From an uncultured Bacteroidales bacterium (GTDB taxonomy: Bacteria > Bacteroidota > Bacteroidia > Bacteroidales > UBA932): a stretch of DNA of 64,000 bases. The stretch spans positions 1 to 64,000 of the forward strand of contig CALVDR010000006.1 of assembly GCA_944326365.1 (NCBI GenBank), in the 5' to 3' direction. How positions within the stretch are numbered: position 1 is the first letter of the stretch; every line of letters starts with the position of its first letter. Below the pieces are notes generated by a model, which saw only the letters and a list, made by a program, of their open reading frames with translations, did no database searches and was not told the origin of the DNA. The translations under genes and the position numbers were made by a program. Shown here piece by piece: positions 17,112 through 27,637 of this stretch.

Positions 17112-20100
17112 TTAGAAATTGAACTGCACTCCGAGCTGCACTGTCCTCTGAAGAGGATAGGAAAGACCGTTTCCGCTGCCTTTCTCCGCATCCCAGTATT
17201 TGAAAGGAGACAGGATAAAAAGGTTCGTGGCAGAACAGTATATCCTGGCGAAATCCTTTATGGTATAACCCACTTCGAGGTTTTTCAGCCTCAGGAAGCT
17301 TCCGTCCTTCACCCAGAATGACGAGGAGGCAGTATTGTTCCTGTTCCACTGGTAGTCGAGTCTCGGATATGCCGCATCCGGATTCGGATCGGACTCTGAC
17401 CAGTGGTCATCTGCTATCCACTGGAGCATACCGTATGAAGAGTTGCTTCCGTCTGTGAAAGGATGCATGTTCTTCATGTTTATGGACACCCTGGCACGTC
17501 CCTGGAAGAAGAACGAGAAGTCGAGGTTTTTCCAGCGTGCGGACGCTCCGAAACCGTACATGATTTCAGGGACTTCCGGATAGCCGATATAGGTACAGTC
17601 ATTCTCGTTGATCACACCGTCACCGTTCAGGTCCTTGTACTTGATGTCTCCCGGACGGATGTCGGCGGTCTCGCCTGCTATGGTCTGTCTCGGTGAGTTC
17701 GCTATGTCGGCCTCGTCCTTGAACAGGCCCTCAGCCACATAACCATAAATGGTATTCAGAGGCTTTCCTATCTGTGAAGTATAGGCATAAGGCTTGAACG
17801 GAGATTCGTCATTCTCCACCACCTCGTTGTGCGCGAAGGTGAATGTACCCCTCGCAGTCACTGTCCAGTCACGGTTTATAATCTTCCTGTAGTCCATGGA
17901 CAGGTCCACACCCATGTTCAGTACTGCACCGAGGTTTGCCCAAGGCTCCATTCCGGAGATTCCGACAGTGGACGGAATGGTATTTCTCTGCATGAAGATA
18001 CCGTCACGGTACTCCGAGAAGAAATCCGCTATAATGGTGAGTTCGTCGAAGAAGCCCAGCTCCACTCCGATATCGTGCTTCCGGCTCACCTCCCAGGATG
18101 CCTTCTCGTTTCCGATGGTGGACAGATAGTTCATCTTCTGGCTATCATAGCCTGTACCTATGGCGAAGTTAGGAAGCTCGGCCCCGTCGCCCAAAAGTGA
18201 AGAACTGCTGTTCATCACCATCTCGGAGATATACGGGAACCTCTGGTTCAGATAGTCGTTTCCGGAAAGACCGAACGAGTAGCGCACTTTCAGGAAAGAG
18301 AACCAGTCCTTGATGCCGCTGAAGAATTTCTCGTTCGAGACTATCCATCCTGCCGCCACTGAAGGGAAGAAACCGAATCTCTTGCCGCCCATGAAGTTCT
18401 CCGAACCGTTGTAACCGAAGTTACCCTCTATCAGATACCTGTCGTCATAGCCGTAGGAAACACGTCCGGCCAGGCCCTGTTCCCTTTTCGGAAGGGAATT
18501 GTAGTAGTTGCTTGCCATATTGTCGACTGTCTCTTTCTGATGGTAGAGGACCACGGCATTCACGTTGTGCTTGCCGAATGTACGGTTGTACTCGATGTTT
18601 CCCTGGAGATTCACCTGCCTGTAGCCGTTCTGGTCCGTGGACAGTGACAGATAATCGGTACCGTCGGTATTCACCGAAGTGAGCGTACGCTCATATGTTT
18701 CAAGCACAGGATCGTATGTGGAGGTACTCGTGTACAGGTGAGGCACCCTCTGGTAAGTCCTTCCCGAATAGGTCTTGTTGTAGAAGGAAACCTGTGCCCA
18801 TACTTTCAGTCCTTTCGTGATGAACTTCAGATCCTGATCCACCCTCAGGGAAGTGGTCAGGTAGTTCGTATACTGCTGCTTGTAGCCTTTGGCCAGTTCG
18901 GCATACGGGTTCGTCATGTTTCCTACTCCGGACCATGAAGCACTGGTTCCGAATATGGTATAGTCGGCATCCATCCACTCTGACGGATATGTCGGGGAGA
19001 AAGACACCGGATTCGTCCTCATACACCAGTAGAACAGATCTCCGGAAGAAATCACAGGCTTGTAGAAATACAGCATCTGGGCGTTCATCTTGATGCTGGC
19101 TACCGTAGTGCTCGTGATTTTCGCGGTCACATTGCTCTGGAAAGTATATTTCTGGGCATTGATATTCGTGTTGAACGGGGCGTCGGCGACATTCTTGATC
19201 ATACCGCTTTCGTTGTTCACCGAAGCGTTCAGGAAGTAGTCCACCCTGTTTCCGCCGCCGCGGACATTGATATTCAGGTTCTCGGCCACGCCCAAGTCAT
19301 TGAACATCATGTCATACCAGTCCACGTTCGGATAGGCGTACGGATCCAGATTCTGTTCCGTGCCGGTGATCTGTGTCGTAGTGTATCTGCCGACAGCCAC
19401 CCCACGTCCCAGCTGAGCCTCGTTGAAGTTTTTCATATATGTCACACCGTCAGCCACTTCCGGTATTGCCGTAGGCATGGATACCGTAGTGTTGAAATTC
19501 ACGTTTACGGACATCCTGTCAGCCACACGGCCGCTCTTCGTGGTGATGATCATCACACCGTTCGCACCTCTGGAACCGTACAGCGCCGTCGCTGCGGCAT
19601 CCTTAAGCACGGAGAAAGACTCGATGCTCTCGGCAGGGATGCCGTTCAGTATCTCGGCATTGATCTCCACGCCGTCAAGAATGTAGAGCGGCTCGGTGCT
19701 GGCTCCGAAGGTCGAAATACCGCGGATCCAGAAGCTCGCACCGTCGGCTCCAGGTTCGCCTGAAGACTGGGTGGCGATCACACCGGCTATGTTTCCGGCG
19801 AAAGAAGTGGAAAGGTTGCTCGACGGGGTGACCAGCTTGCCCGGATCGATGGACTCGACCGAAGATATCATGGTCTCCTTGCGCTGGGTCGTACCGAAAG
19901 CGACCACCACAGCATCCTCGATGGACTGGGTGGACTCGTCGAGAGAGATGACCTTGAATACTATGTTGTTTCCTCCGACCTTGAGTTCCTTGGTCAGATA
20001 ACCTATGGAAGATATGGTCACGATTTTCACGTCGGACGGTATCACGAGGGTATAGTTTCCGTCGATATCAGCTACAGTTCCGTACTGGGTTCCTTCTACA

Positions 20101-20279
20101 TAGACCGCAGCTCCGGGAATAGGCTGGCTGTCCTCGGATGATATCACGGTTCCTGAAAGAGTGATGTCACCGCCCTGGGCAAAGCCATTCAGAAGCGCAA
20201 CAAAGAATAATGAACAGACCAGCAACATCCTCCTCGCCGTTGCCGGCAGGGGACGGGCCTCTGTCTTCGAATTTTGCAT
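17112..20279 (-). CDS. susC: SusC/RagA-family TonB-linked outer membrane transporter
   Basis: The 1055-residue protein has a signal peptide ending near LNGFAQG, then a CarboxypepD_reg-like domain (ITLSGTVISSEDSQPIPGAAVYVEG, residues about 39-120). The plug carries SusC signatures (LYILDGVEI, LKDAAATALYGSRGANGVMIITTKSG), and a 22-strand-type barrel ends in VQLGVQFNF with a terminal aromatic residue. It imports glycan fragments captured by SusD using TonB energy. No anti-sigma/FecR, hybrid two-component or SusR regulator is encoded nearby. Instead, its promoter contains a C12 homopolymer. Confidence 0.97.
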   Translation of the reverse strand: MQNSKTEARPLPATARRMLLVCSLFFVALLNGFAQGGDITLSGTVISSEDSQPIPGAAVYVEGTQYGTVADIDGNYTLVIPSDVKIVTISSIGYLTKELKVGGNNIVFKVISLDESTQSIEDAVVVAFGTTQRKETMISSVESIDPGKLVTPSSNLSTSFAGNIAGVIATQSSGEPGADGASFWIRGISTFGASTEPLYILDGVEINAEILNGIPAESIESFSVLKDAAATALYGSRGANGVMIITTKSGRVADRMSVNVNFNTTVSMPTAIPEVADGVTYMKNFNEAQLGRGVAVGRYTTTQITGTEQNLDPYAYPNVDWYDMMFNDLGVAENLNINVRGGGNRVDYFLNASVNNESGMIKNVADAPFNTNINAQKYTFQSNVTAKITSTTVASIKMNAQMLYFYKPVISSGDLFYWCMRTNPVSFSPTYPSEWMDADYTIFGTSASWSGVGNMTNPYAELAKGYKQQYTNYLTTSLRVDQDLKFITKGLKVWAQVSFYNKTYSGRTYQRVPHLYTSTSTYDPVLETYERTLTSVNTDGTDYLSLSTDQNGYRQVNLQGNIEYNRTFGKHNVNAVVLYHQKETVDNMASNYYNSLPKREQGLAGRVSYGYDDRYLIEGNFGYNGSENFMGGKRFGFFPSVAAGWIVSNEKFFSGIKDWFSFLKVRYSFGLSGNDYLNQRFPYISEMVMNSSSSLLGDGAELPNFAIGTGYDSQKMNYLSTIGNEKASWEVSRKHDIGVELGFFDELTIIADFFSEYRDGIFMQRNTIPSTVGISGMEPWANLGAVLNMGVDLSMDYRKIINRDWTVTARGTFTFAHNEVVENDESPFKPYAYTSQIGKPLNTIYGYVAEGLFKDEADIANSPRQTIAGETADIRPGDIKYKDLNGDGVINENDCTYIGYPEVPEIMYGFGASARWKNLDFSFFFQGRARVSINMKNMHPFTDGSNSSYGMLQWIADDHWSESDPNPDAAYPRLDYQWNRNNTASSSFWVKDGSFLRLKNLEVGYTIKDFARIYCSATNLFILSPFKYWDAEKGSGNGLSYPLQRTVQLGVQFNF

Positions 20280-20385
20280 AGAATGTGTCAGTTACTAGTT
20301 AATACATCAAAATAATACGGTAATCGCTTTTTGTGGTCAATGGCGACATCTGACATCGCAGGTTATGATTTGTTACAAAACAGGA

Positions 20386-20419
20386 CAAATATAGCGCCCC
20401 CCCCCCCCGAAAAAACAAA
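20386..20419 (-). promoter_or_regulatory. susC operon promoter with a C12 tract in the spacer
   Basis: The minus-strand -7 element TATATTTG lies at 20386-20393 and a TTTG -33 element at 20416-20419, 22 nt apart. The spacer includes an unbroken run of 12 C (20397-20408 on the plus strand). Reported Bacteroidota spacers are about 19-21 nt, so loss of one to three bases would bring the promoter to optimum. Slipped-strand phase variation is therefore plausible. Confidence 0.7.
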
Positions 20420-20447
20420 AAAAACTTACGATTTGTTACAAAAATAA

Positions 20448-20478
20448 TTTGGATTCATATTTCCAATGTCTATATTTG
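20448..20478 (+). promoter_or_regulatory. Promoter of the divergent lipoprotein operon
   Basis: TTTG at 20448-20451 and TATATTTG at 20471-20478, spaced by 19 nt, fit the Bacteroidota consensus. Transcription would begin near 20485, inside the longer reading frame starting at 20466. That supports the start codon at 20556. Confidence 0.75.
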
Positions 20479-20555
20479 CATCGGTAAAATCTTTTTGTCA
20501 TCGGCACATCCGGAACGCTATCGCAGGCTTAAGGACACTTAAACTATCCGAGACA

Positions 20556-22352
20556 ATGAAGATCAAATTTTATCCGATGGCTGCGGCAGTCCTGACTGTC
20601 ATGGGTGTTTCATGCACAGACATCATACCGCAGGCCTATGACCCCGGTCTTTCCCTGAATACGGCGGCAGTGGATTTCCGCTATGAGGGAGGGAGCGAGG
20701 TATTGAAAATCACTTCGAACACCCCATGGACAATCGAAATGGAGGAATGCGACTGGCTTTCCGTGAGTCTCACATCAGGGGAAAGCACGGGAAAGGTCAT
20801 TCTGACAGCCGAACCGAACATGTCCGAGGAAAACACGAGGGAGGCGACAATCACCGTTACCTCCGAAGACGTCACCAGAGAAATAGTCATATCCCAGGAC
20901 AAATATGTGCGCTATGTCTCCATGACGATCAATACGGGAACTGAAGAAGCGCCCGTATGGACGGAAATGTCTACATTCGATGCCGCATCCATCACCGAGG
21001 ATCCTCTGCAGAAGATACAGATCAGAGTGGAATCGAACGCGGCATGGAAACTCACTCCTCCAGCCAACAATGACGGCATCTCTTTCAGCAAGGAATCGGG
21101 CGGCGGAGAAGACGTTTTTCCTGTCTCAGAGATCATCACCATGACTCTGGACAACAAGACTGTCAATATCACGGACGGTTCCGCTTTCTATATTTCCGAG
21201 ATGAAGCTCGCACTCGCTGACGGCACCTCAGAGTCCACACTCACCATCAGACAGAAGAACCCGTACTCGAACTGCTATATAATCAATTCTCCGGGAGAGT
21301 ACACCATACCTGCATACAAGCCTGACGGCACTCCTGTCACCGCTACAGACGCGAGATGGCTGTTCGAGACCGAGAAGGGGCTCATCTCAGGCACCGAGCC
21401 TAAGCTTGAGGAGGGAATCATCACCTTCACGGTCGCTGAAAGCCAGAACGCTGACGAGAAACAGAGAGGAGGCTACGGCATCATCGCACTGATGAACGGA
21501 ACTGACGTGGCATGGAGCTACGCCATCTGGTACACGAAAGAACTGAGAGACATTCAGATCGGAAGCTACACGGTCATGGACAGAAACCTGATGGCCTGGA
21601 CCGACAATCTCCCGACAGCGGACTTCGGCAACAAAACCGTACCCGGTGCATACGGCTGCCTCTACCAGTGGGGCAGCAAGAATCCGCTTCCATGCCCGTC
21701 CCAGACTGCGATAGACAGGCAAAATCAAGACAAGATGATAGAACATCACGATGAGATGTTTACTGAAAAGTATTTTATGAAGGGTAATTTCAATACCGGA
21801 TTCAAGAATCCTGACGGAACGGAAGCGACATACTATGATGACTATGGCAACAACAATACCGAGCCGATGAGCGACGACACACAGACCAAATATCCTTGGC
21901 TGTTTTGGAATAGCCAATATTCCAATACCGAGGCAAACCGCTGGTCCGACACTCAGAAGACTGTCAACGACCCGTGCCCGGCAGGATACAAGGTGCCGTC
22001 CATCTCCCAAATAAGCGAAATGGCTGGCATACTAAGCAATAACGGTTATAGCCAACCATTTACAGGTGACAGCAACAACTGGTGCAAGGTATACACGATG
22101 AACGGAGTGACTTTCAGTTTCATGCACCCGGGCTACATCAATAATCAACATGGCACACCGTTTCGGGCAGCTAAGTCTACTGTCGGTGTCGCTGCCGCAT
22201 ATTATTCAAGTACCGGATTCCAGGCCGAATGGGACGGTGGGTCACCAGATAACCTTAACACTGTTTGTAGCAAGGCCATATTCGACTGGAATACAGCCCA
22301 AGATAAAGTTAACACACGTTCTGCACTGGCAGTACGTTGCGTGAAAATGTAA
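20556..22352 (+). CDS. BACON-domain lipoprotein with C-terminal FISUMP domain
   Basis: The 598-residue lipoprotein starts MKIKFYPMAAAVLTVMGVSC with Cys at the lipobox. The start at 20556 is chosen because the promoter lies at 20448-20478. A BACON domain follows (VDFRYEGGSEVLKITSNTPWTIE to VISQDKY), then a second BACON-like segment. The C-terminal half matches the Fibrobacter succinogenes major paralogous domain: VMDRNLMAWTDN, YQWGSKNPLPCPSQTA, NDPCPAGYKVP, GVTFSFMHPG, and RSALAVRCVKM at the end. It is probably surface-exposed and binds glycan or protein ligands. The segment at about 21780-21990 is nearly identical to 24295-24505 in the neighbour. Confidence 0.85.
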   Translation: MKIKFYPMAAAVLTVMGVSCTDIIPQAYDPGLSLNTAAVDFRYEGGSEVLKITSNTPWTIEMEECDWLSVSLTSGESTGKVILTAEPNMSEENTREATITVTSEDVTREIVISQDKYVRYVSMTINTGTEEAPVWTEMSTFDAASITEDPLQKIQIRVESNAAWKLTPPANNDGISFSKESGGGEDVFPVSEIITMTLDNKTVNITDGSAFYISEMKLALADGTSESTLTIRQKNPYSNCYIINSPGEYTIPAYKPDGTPVTATDARWLFETEKGLISGTEPKLEEGIITFTVAESQNADEKQRGGYGIIALMNGTDVAWSYAIWYTKELRDIQIGSYTVMDRNLMAWTDNLPTADFGNKTVPGAYGCLYQWGSKNPLPCPSQTAIDRQNQDKMIEHHDEMFTEKYFMKGNFNTGFKNPDGTEATYYDDYGNNNTEPMSDDTQTKYPWLFWNSQYSNTEANRWSDTQKTVNDPCPAGYKVPSISQISEMAGILSNNGYSQPFTGDSNNWCKVYTMNGVTFSFMHPGYINNQHGTPFRAAKSTVGVAAAYYSSTGFQAEWDGGSPDNLNTVCSKAIFDWNTAQDKVNTRSALAVRCVKM

Positions 22353-22383
22353 CAACCATATAAACACTTTAATAACTATCATC

Positions 22384-22548
22384 ATGAAACAAACACAGAT
22401 TTACGAGACCCTGTCATCGTACAGGGCTCCTGAAATGTCTCTGACGGAAGTTTCCGCAGAGAACGGATTCGCCGTTTCAGGCGAACCGGAACCTACAGAT
22501 TTAGGAATTGACGCTCCGGGATGGAGTGAAGGTGTAACAGGATTTTAA
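22384..22548 (+). CDS. 54-residue conserved-type small protein between FISUMP lipoproteins
   Basis: The short frame starts ATG at 22384, 31 nt after the preceding stop, and ends TAA at 22546-22548, 12 nt before the next gene. It encodes MKQTQIYETLSSYRAPEMSL and ends GWSEGVTGF. It is acidic, has no signal peptide, and contains a YRAPEM motif like the Y-x-x-PE openings of small Bacteroidales peptides found beside fimbrillin-like and FISUMP genes. It fills the gap of a three-gene operon and keeps codon use like its neighbours. Function unknown; a secreted or regulatory peptide is possible. Confidence 0.7.
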   Translation: MKQTQIYETLSSYRAPEMSLTEVSAENGFAVSGEPEPTDLGIDAPGWSEGVTGF

Positions 22549-22560
22549 TCAGACAGAATC

Positions 22561-24867
22561 ATGAAAAAACTTGTTTTCAGCCTTGCTGCCGCAGCAGCTA
22601 TCCTCTCTGCATGTCAGATGACGGAGATGGAAGGGGACATCATCCCTTCCGACGGTGTATTCAGACTCAATGTAGCGATAGAGAATATCGATACCAAGAC
22701 TGTCCTCGACCCTGACGGGTACAAACTCTCATGGGCCGACGGTGACGCCCTGTCAGTAGTCGCCAAGTACTCGGACGGCACTTACGCAAGCTACAGATTC
22801 GACAAGTCCGCTACCGGAGAAAATCTCTTCGAATGCGAAGACTTCATCCCTGAGGGTGTGACCGAATACCACGTGTTCTACCCGTACAGCGAAGAATATT
22901 CGTCCATAGGTGAGGATGGCTTCGCCAATGCCGCCGTCACTGTAGGTGCTGCCGCCGATGCAGCCCAGACCGGTGAGGCGTCAGGCGTAGGAAGCAATGC
23001 CCCTCTCTGCGGATATGCTGCCGTCACTGACGGCAATATACCTGCCATCACACTCGGGCATGTGTCTACCCTGTTCGCCATCACGGTGCTGAACAATGCC
23101 GCCGATGCCATCACCGTATCGAAGGTATCAGTGGACAACAGCGCCGATGCAGCCATGACAGGCACATACTATGTGAATTCCGGGACAGGCGCCATCGCTG
23201 CCGGGGAGACGAACGCGACCGCATCCGTGACTCCTGCAGCCGCAGTGTCCATAGAGTCCGGCAAGTCTGCCGTATTCTATATAGTATCTGCGCCGTTCGC
23301 CCTTCAGCAGAACGACTACATCACCACGACAGTCACCACCACTCTCGGAGACAAGACTTTCATAAACAAGGTGATGGATGCACAGGTGGATTTCGAGGCA
23401 GGAAAATACAACACCACTTCAGTGAATGTCACCGACGGCTCCACTTACGTGAACATAAGGAAAGCTGACGAAGGAGAGTATGCACAGAGCATGGACTTCA
23501 CCGCTTCCAATATGTTCGAAAAGCCGTCAGAGACCCTGACTGTAAGCATCCAGTCTAATGCCGTATGGACCATCGAGACTCCTGAATGGATATCCGTGGA
23601 CAAGATCCGCGGCGGACAGGATGTGGAAGAAGGCGGGGAAGCCGTAGAGGAAACTGTCACCTTCACTATCGACAACACTGCTGCGAAAGTGACCGACGGC
23701 ACTGATGTCGTGACTTCCGAAGTGAAGTTCATCACAGTGGACAAGACTGCCACACTGAACGTGACCCAGCAGAACTCATATTCGAACTGCTACGTGGTCA
23801 ACGCTCCTGGCACATACACCATCCCTGCAGGCAAGCCTGACGGCACTCCTGTGAACGCTTCGAGCGTGACTTGGATGTTCGAGACCGAAAACGGACTCAT
23901 CTCCGGCACCGCCCCTACCCTGGCTGACGGCAAGATCACCTTTACCGTCGCAGAGAGCAATCTGCCTGATGTTCAGAAAGGTGGCTATGGCATCATCACC
24001 CTGATGAACGGCGGCGAGGTGGCATGGAGCTACGCTATCTGGTACACAAATGAGATAAGAGACATTCAGATCGGAAACTATACAGTCATGGACAGGAATC
24101 TTCTGGCCTGGACAGACAATCTTCCTGCTGAAGATTTCGGAAACCAATCAGTTCCCGGCTCTTACGGCTGTCTTTTCCAGTGGGGCAGCAAGAATCCGCT
24201 TCCTTGCCCATCGCAGACGGCTATAGACGGAATTACAGAAAACAGGAATATCGAACACCGTGATGAGATGTTCACCGAAAAGTACTTTCTGAAAGGTAAT
24301 TTCAATACCGGATTCAAGAATCCTGACGGAACGGAAGCGACATACTATGATGACTATGGCAACAACGATACCGAGCCGATGAGCGATGCCACACAGATCA
24401 AATATCCTTGGCTGTTTTGGAATAGCCAATATTCCAATACTGAGGCAAACCGTTGGTCCGACACTCAGAAGACTGTCAACGACCCGTGCCCGACAGGCTA
24501 CAAGGTGCCTGCCTTCAGCCAAATGACAGAGATGCAATCACTTCTAAATAAAAACGGATGGTCCCAGCCGTTCAAGGATGACGGACAGGAGAACTGGTCC
24601 AAAGTATACACGATGAACGGAGTGACTTTCAGTTTTATGCATCCGGGCTGGGTCTACAATGACCACGGTACACCATGGCGGCCAGTGAAATCTACTGTAG
24701 GTGTCGCTGCCGCATATCATTCAAGTACCGGATTTGCGGCTGAATGGGACGGTGCGTCATCAGATGACATCAACACTGTTTGCTGCTCAGCCATCTTCGA
24801 CTGGGGGTCTCAATCGAAATACAATACACGTGCGGCTCTGGCTATCCGCTGCGTAAAGATCCAGTAG
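22561..24867 (+). CDS. Fimbrillin-like/BACON/FISUMP lipoprotein
   Basis: The 768-residue lipoprotein (MKKLVFSLAAAAAILSACQM, Cys18) has an N-terminal fimbrillin-like domain, about residues 30-295: VAIENIDTKTVLDPDGYKLSWADGD, then YHVFYPYSEEY. A BACON-like repeat follows (about 305-405, with VSIQSNAVWTIETPEWISVD). The C-terminal FISUMP domain is closely related to that of the gene at 20556. The N-terminal pattern (TKT, SWADGD) is typical of Mfa2/FimB-like and fimbrillin-family surface proteins. With its sister gene and the small peptide it forms a unit divergent from susC. A terminator follows at 24896-24944. Confidence 0.85.
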   Translation: MKKLVFSLAAAAAILSACQMTEMEGDIIPSDGVFRLNVAIENIDTKTVLDPDGYKLSWADGDALSVVAKYSDGTYASYRFDKSATGENLFECEDFIPEGVTEYHVFYPYSEEYSSIGEDGFANAAVTVGAAADAAQTGEASGVGSNAPLCGYAAVTDGNIPAITLGHVSTLFAITVLNNAADAITVSKVSVDNSADAAMTGTYYVNSGTGAIAAGETNATASVTPAAAVSIESGKSAVFYIVSAPFALQQNDYITTTVTTTLGDKTFINKVMDAQVDFEAGKYNTTSVNVTDGSTYVNIRKADEGEYAQSMDFTASNMFEKPSETLTVSIQSNAVWTIETPEWISVDKIRGGQDVEEGGEAVEETVTFTIDNTAAKVTDGTDVVTSEVKFITVDKTATLNVTQQNSYSNCYVVNAPGTYTIPAGKPDGTPVNASSVTWMFETENGLISGTAPTLADGKITFTVAESNLPDVQKGGYGIITLMNGGEVAWSYAIWYTNEIRDIQIGNYTVMDRNLLAWTDNLPAEDFGNQSVPGSYGCLFQWGSKNPLPCPSQTAIDGITENRNIEHRDEMFTEKYFLKGNFNTGFKNPDGTEATYYDDYGNNDTEPMSDATQIKYPWLFWNSQYSNTEANRWSDTQKTVNDPCPTGYKVPAFSQMTEMQSLLNKNGWSQPFKDDGQENWSKVYTMNGVTFSFMHPGWVYNDHGTPWRPVKSTVGVAAAYHSSTGFAAEWDGASSDDINTVCCSAIFDWGSQSKYNTRAALAIRCVKIQ

Positions 24868-24895
24868 TGTTCCATACATGATATAAACTGTCTCG

Positions 24896-24944
24896 GGTAT
24901 CATCCGGATACCGCTTGCGAAATTCCGGATGATACCTTTTTTTT
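24896..24944 (+). terminator. Terminator after the FISUMP lipoprotein operon
   Basis: The 12-bp stem GGTATCATCCGG / CCGGATGATACC with a 17-nt loop is followed by eight T. TATCTTTA at 24946-24953 directly after it is a near match to a -7 box and may serve the GH97 gene. Confidence 0.9.
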
Positions 24945-25010
24945 GTATCTTTACGGGCGATTGTACCGCATGGTCAGAGTATTATTCGAAAATTTAATTG
25001 GAACAAATAA

Positions 25011-27257
<2,247 letters not shown>

Positions 27258-27464
27258 ATTGAAGTGAGGGTGATGAGGGTGGGTCAAAAGTCACGAAGTG
27301 ACCGCGACTGGAAGGAGCGAAATCCCCCTAATAGGGGGGTGCAGGGGGTTAGGATGGGTCCAGTCTTTCGAAGAAAGACGTTTGAGGGTGACCAAAAATC
27401 CCTTTTTGGTCACCCTCTTTAAGAGGGGTGACACGTAGAATAAAAAAAGATTTCGAAGAAATCG
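27258..27464. repeat. Intergenic stretch with hairpins and GAGGGTG repeats
   Basis: The 380-nt gap between GH97 and the chelatase gene holds no gene. It contains GTGAGGGTGATGAGGGTGGGTCAAAAG (27266-27292, split repeats of the motif seen in the terminator at 62562). It also has a small CCCCCTAATAGGGGG palindrome, a perfect 15-bp hairpin at 27384-27417 (GAGGGTGACCAAAAA / TTTTTGGTCACCCTC), and GATTTCGAAGAAATC at 27450-27464 leading into the palindromic repeat. Confidence 0.6.
27384..27417. terminator. Strong hairpin, probable terminator after GH97
   Basis: Perfect 15-bp stem GAGGGTGACCAAAAA / TTTTTGGTCACCCTC with a TCCC loop. The T run lies in the stem and only three T follow, so termination could be bidirectional but is not certain. 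Confidence 0.55.
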
Positions 27465-27523
27465 TAACGTCAGTTCGACGGAGTCTCTGGTACTGAGTAA
27501 AATAATTCGTCGAACTGACGTTA
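27465..27523. repeat. 59-bp dispersed palindromic repeat, copy A
   Basis: TAACGTCAGTTCGACG (27465-27480) and CGTCGAACTGACGTTA (27508-27523) are exact reverse complements. The loop contains TCTCTGGTACTGAGTA. The same arms and loop recur at 51568, 56691 and 62484, with diverged or deleted copies at 31672 and 44121. Confidence 0.85.
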
Positions 27524-27569
27524 ATCATAAAGGATGACAGGGAAGGGGATAAATACCCATTTGTAAGGA

Positions 27570-27600
27570 TTGACCGTGAGGTCCGGTGAAAGTAATTTTG
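27570..27600 (+). promoter_or_regulatory. Promoter of the CobN-like chelatase operon
   Basis: TTG at 27570-27572 and TAATTTTG at 27593-27600, spaced by 20 nt, fit the Bacteroidota -33/-7 consensus. The predicted start site lies about 30 nt before the ATG at 27638. No Fur-like palindrome was recognised. Confidence 0.65.
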
Positions 27601-27637
27601 CAGCCTGCATTTTACAGATACTTGAGATTTGGGAAAA

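Noticed and set aside
20556-24867. Complete diversity-generating retroelement
   Set aside because: No reverse transcriptase, accessory gene or template repeat was found in the window; only the target-like fold is present.
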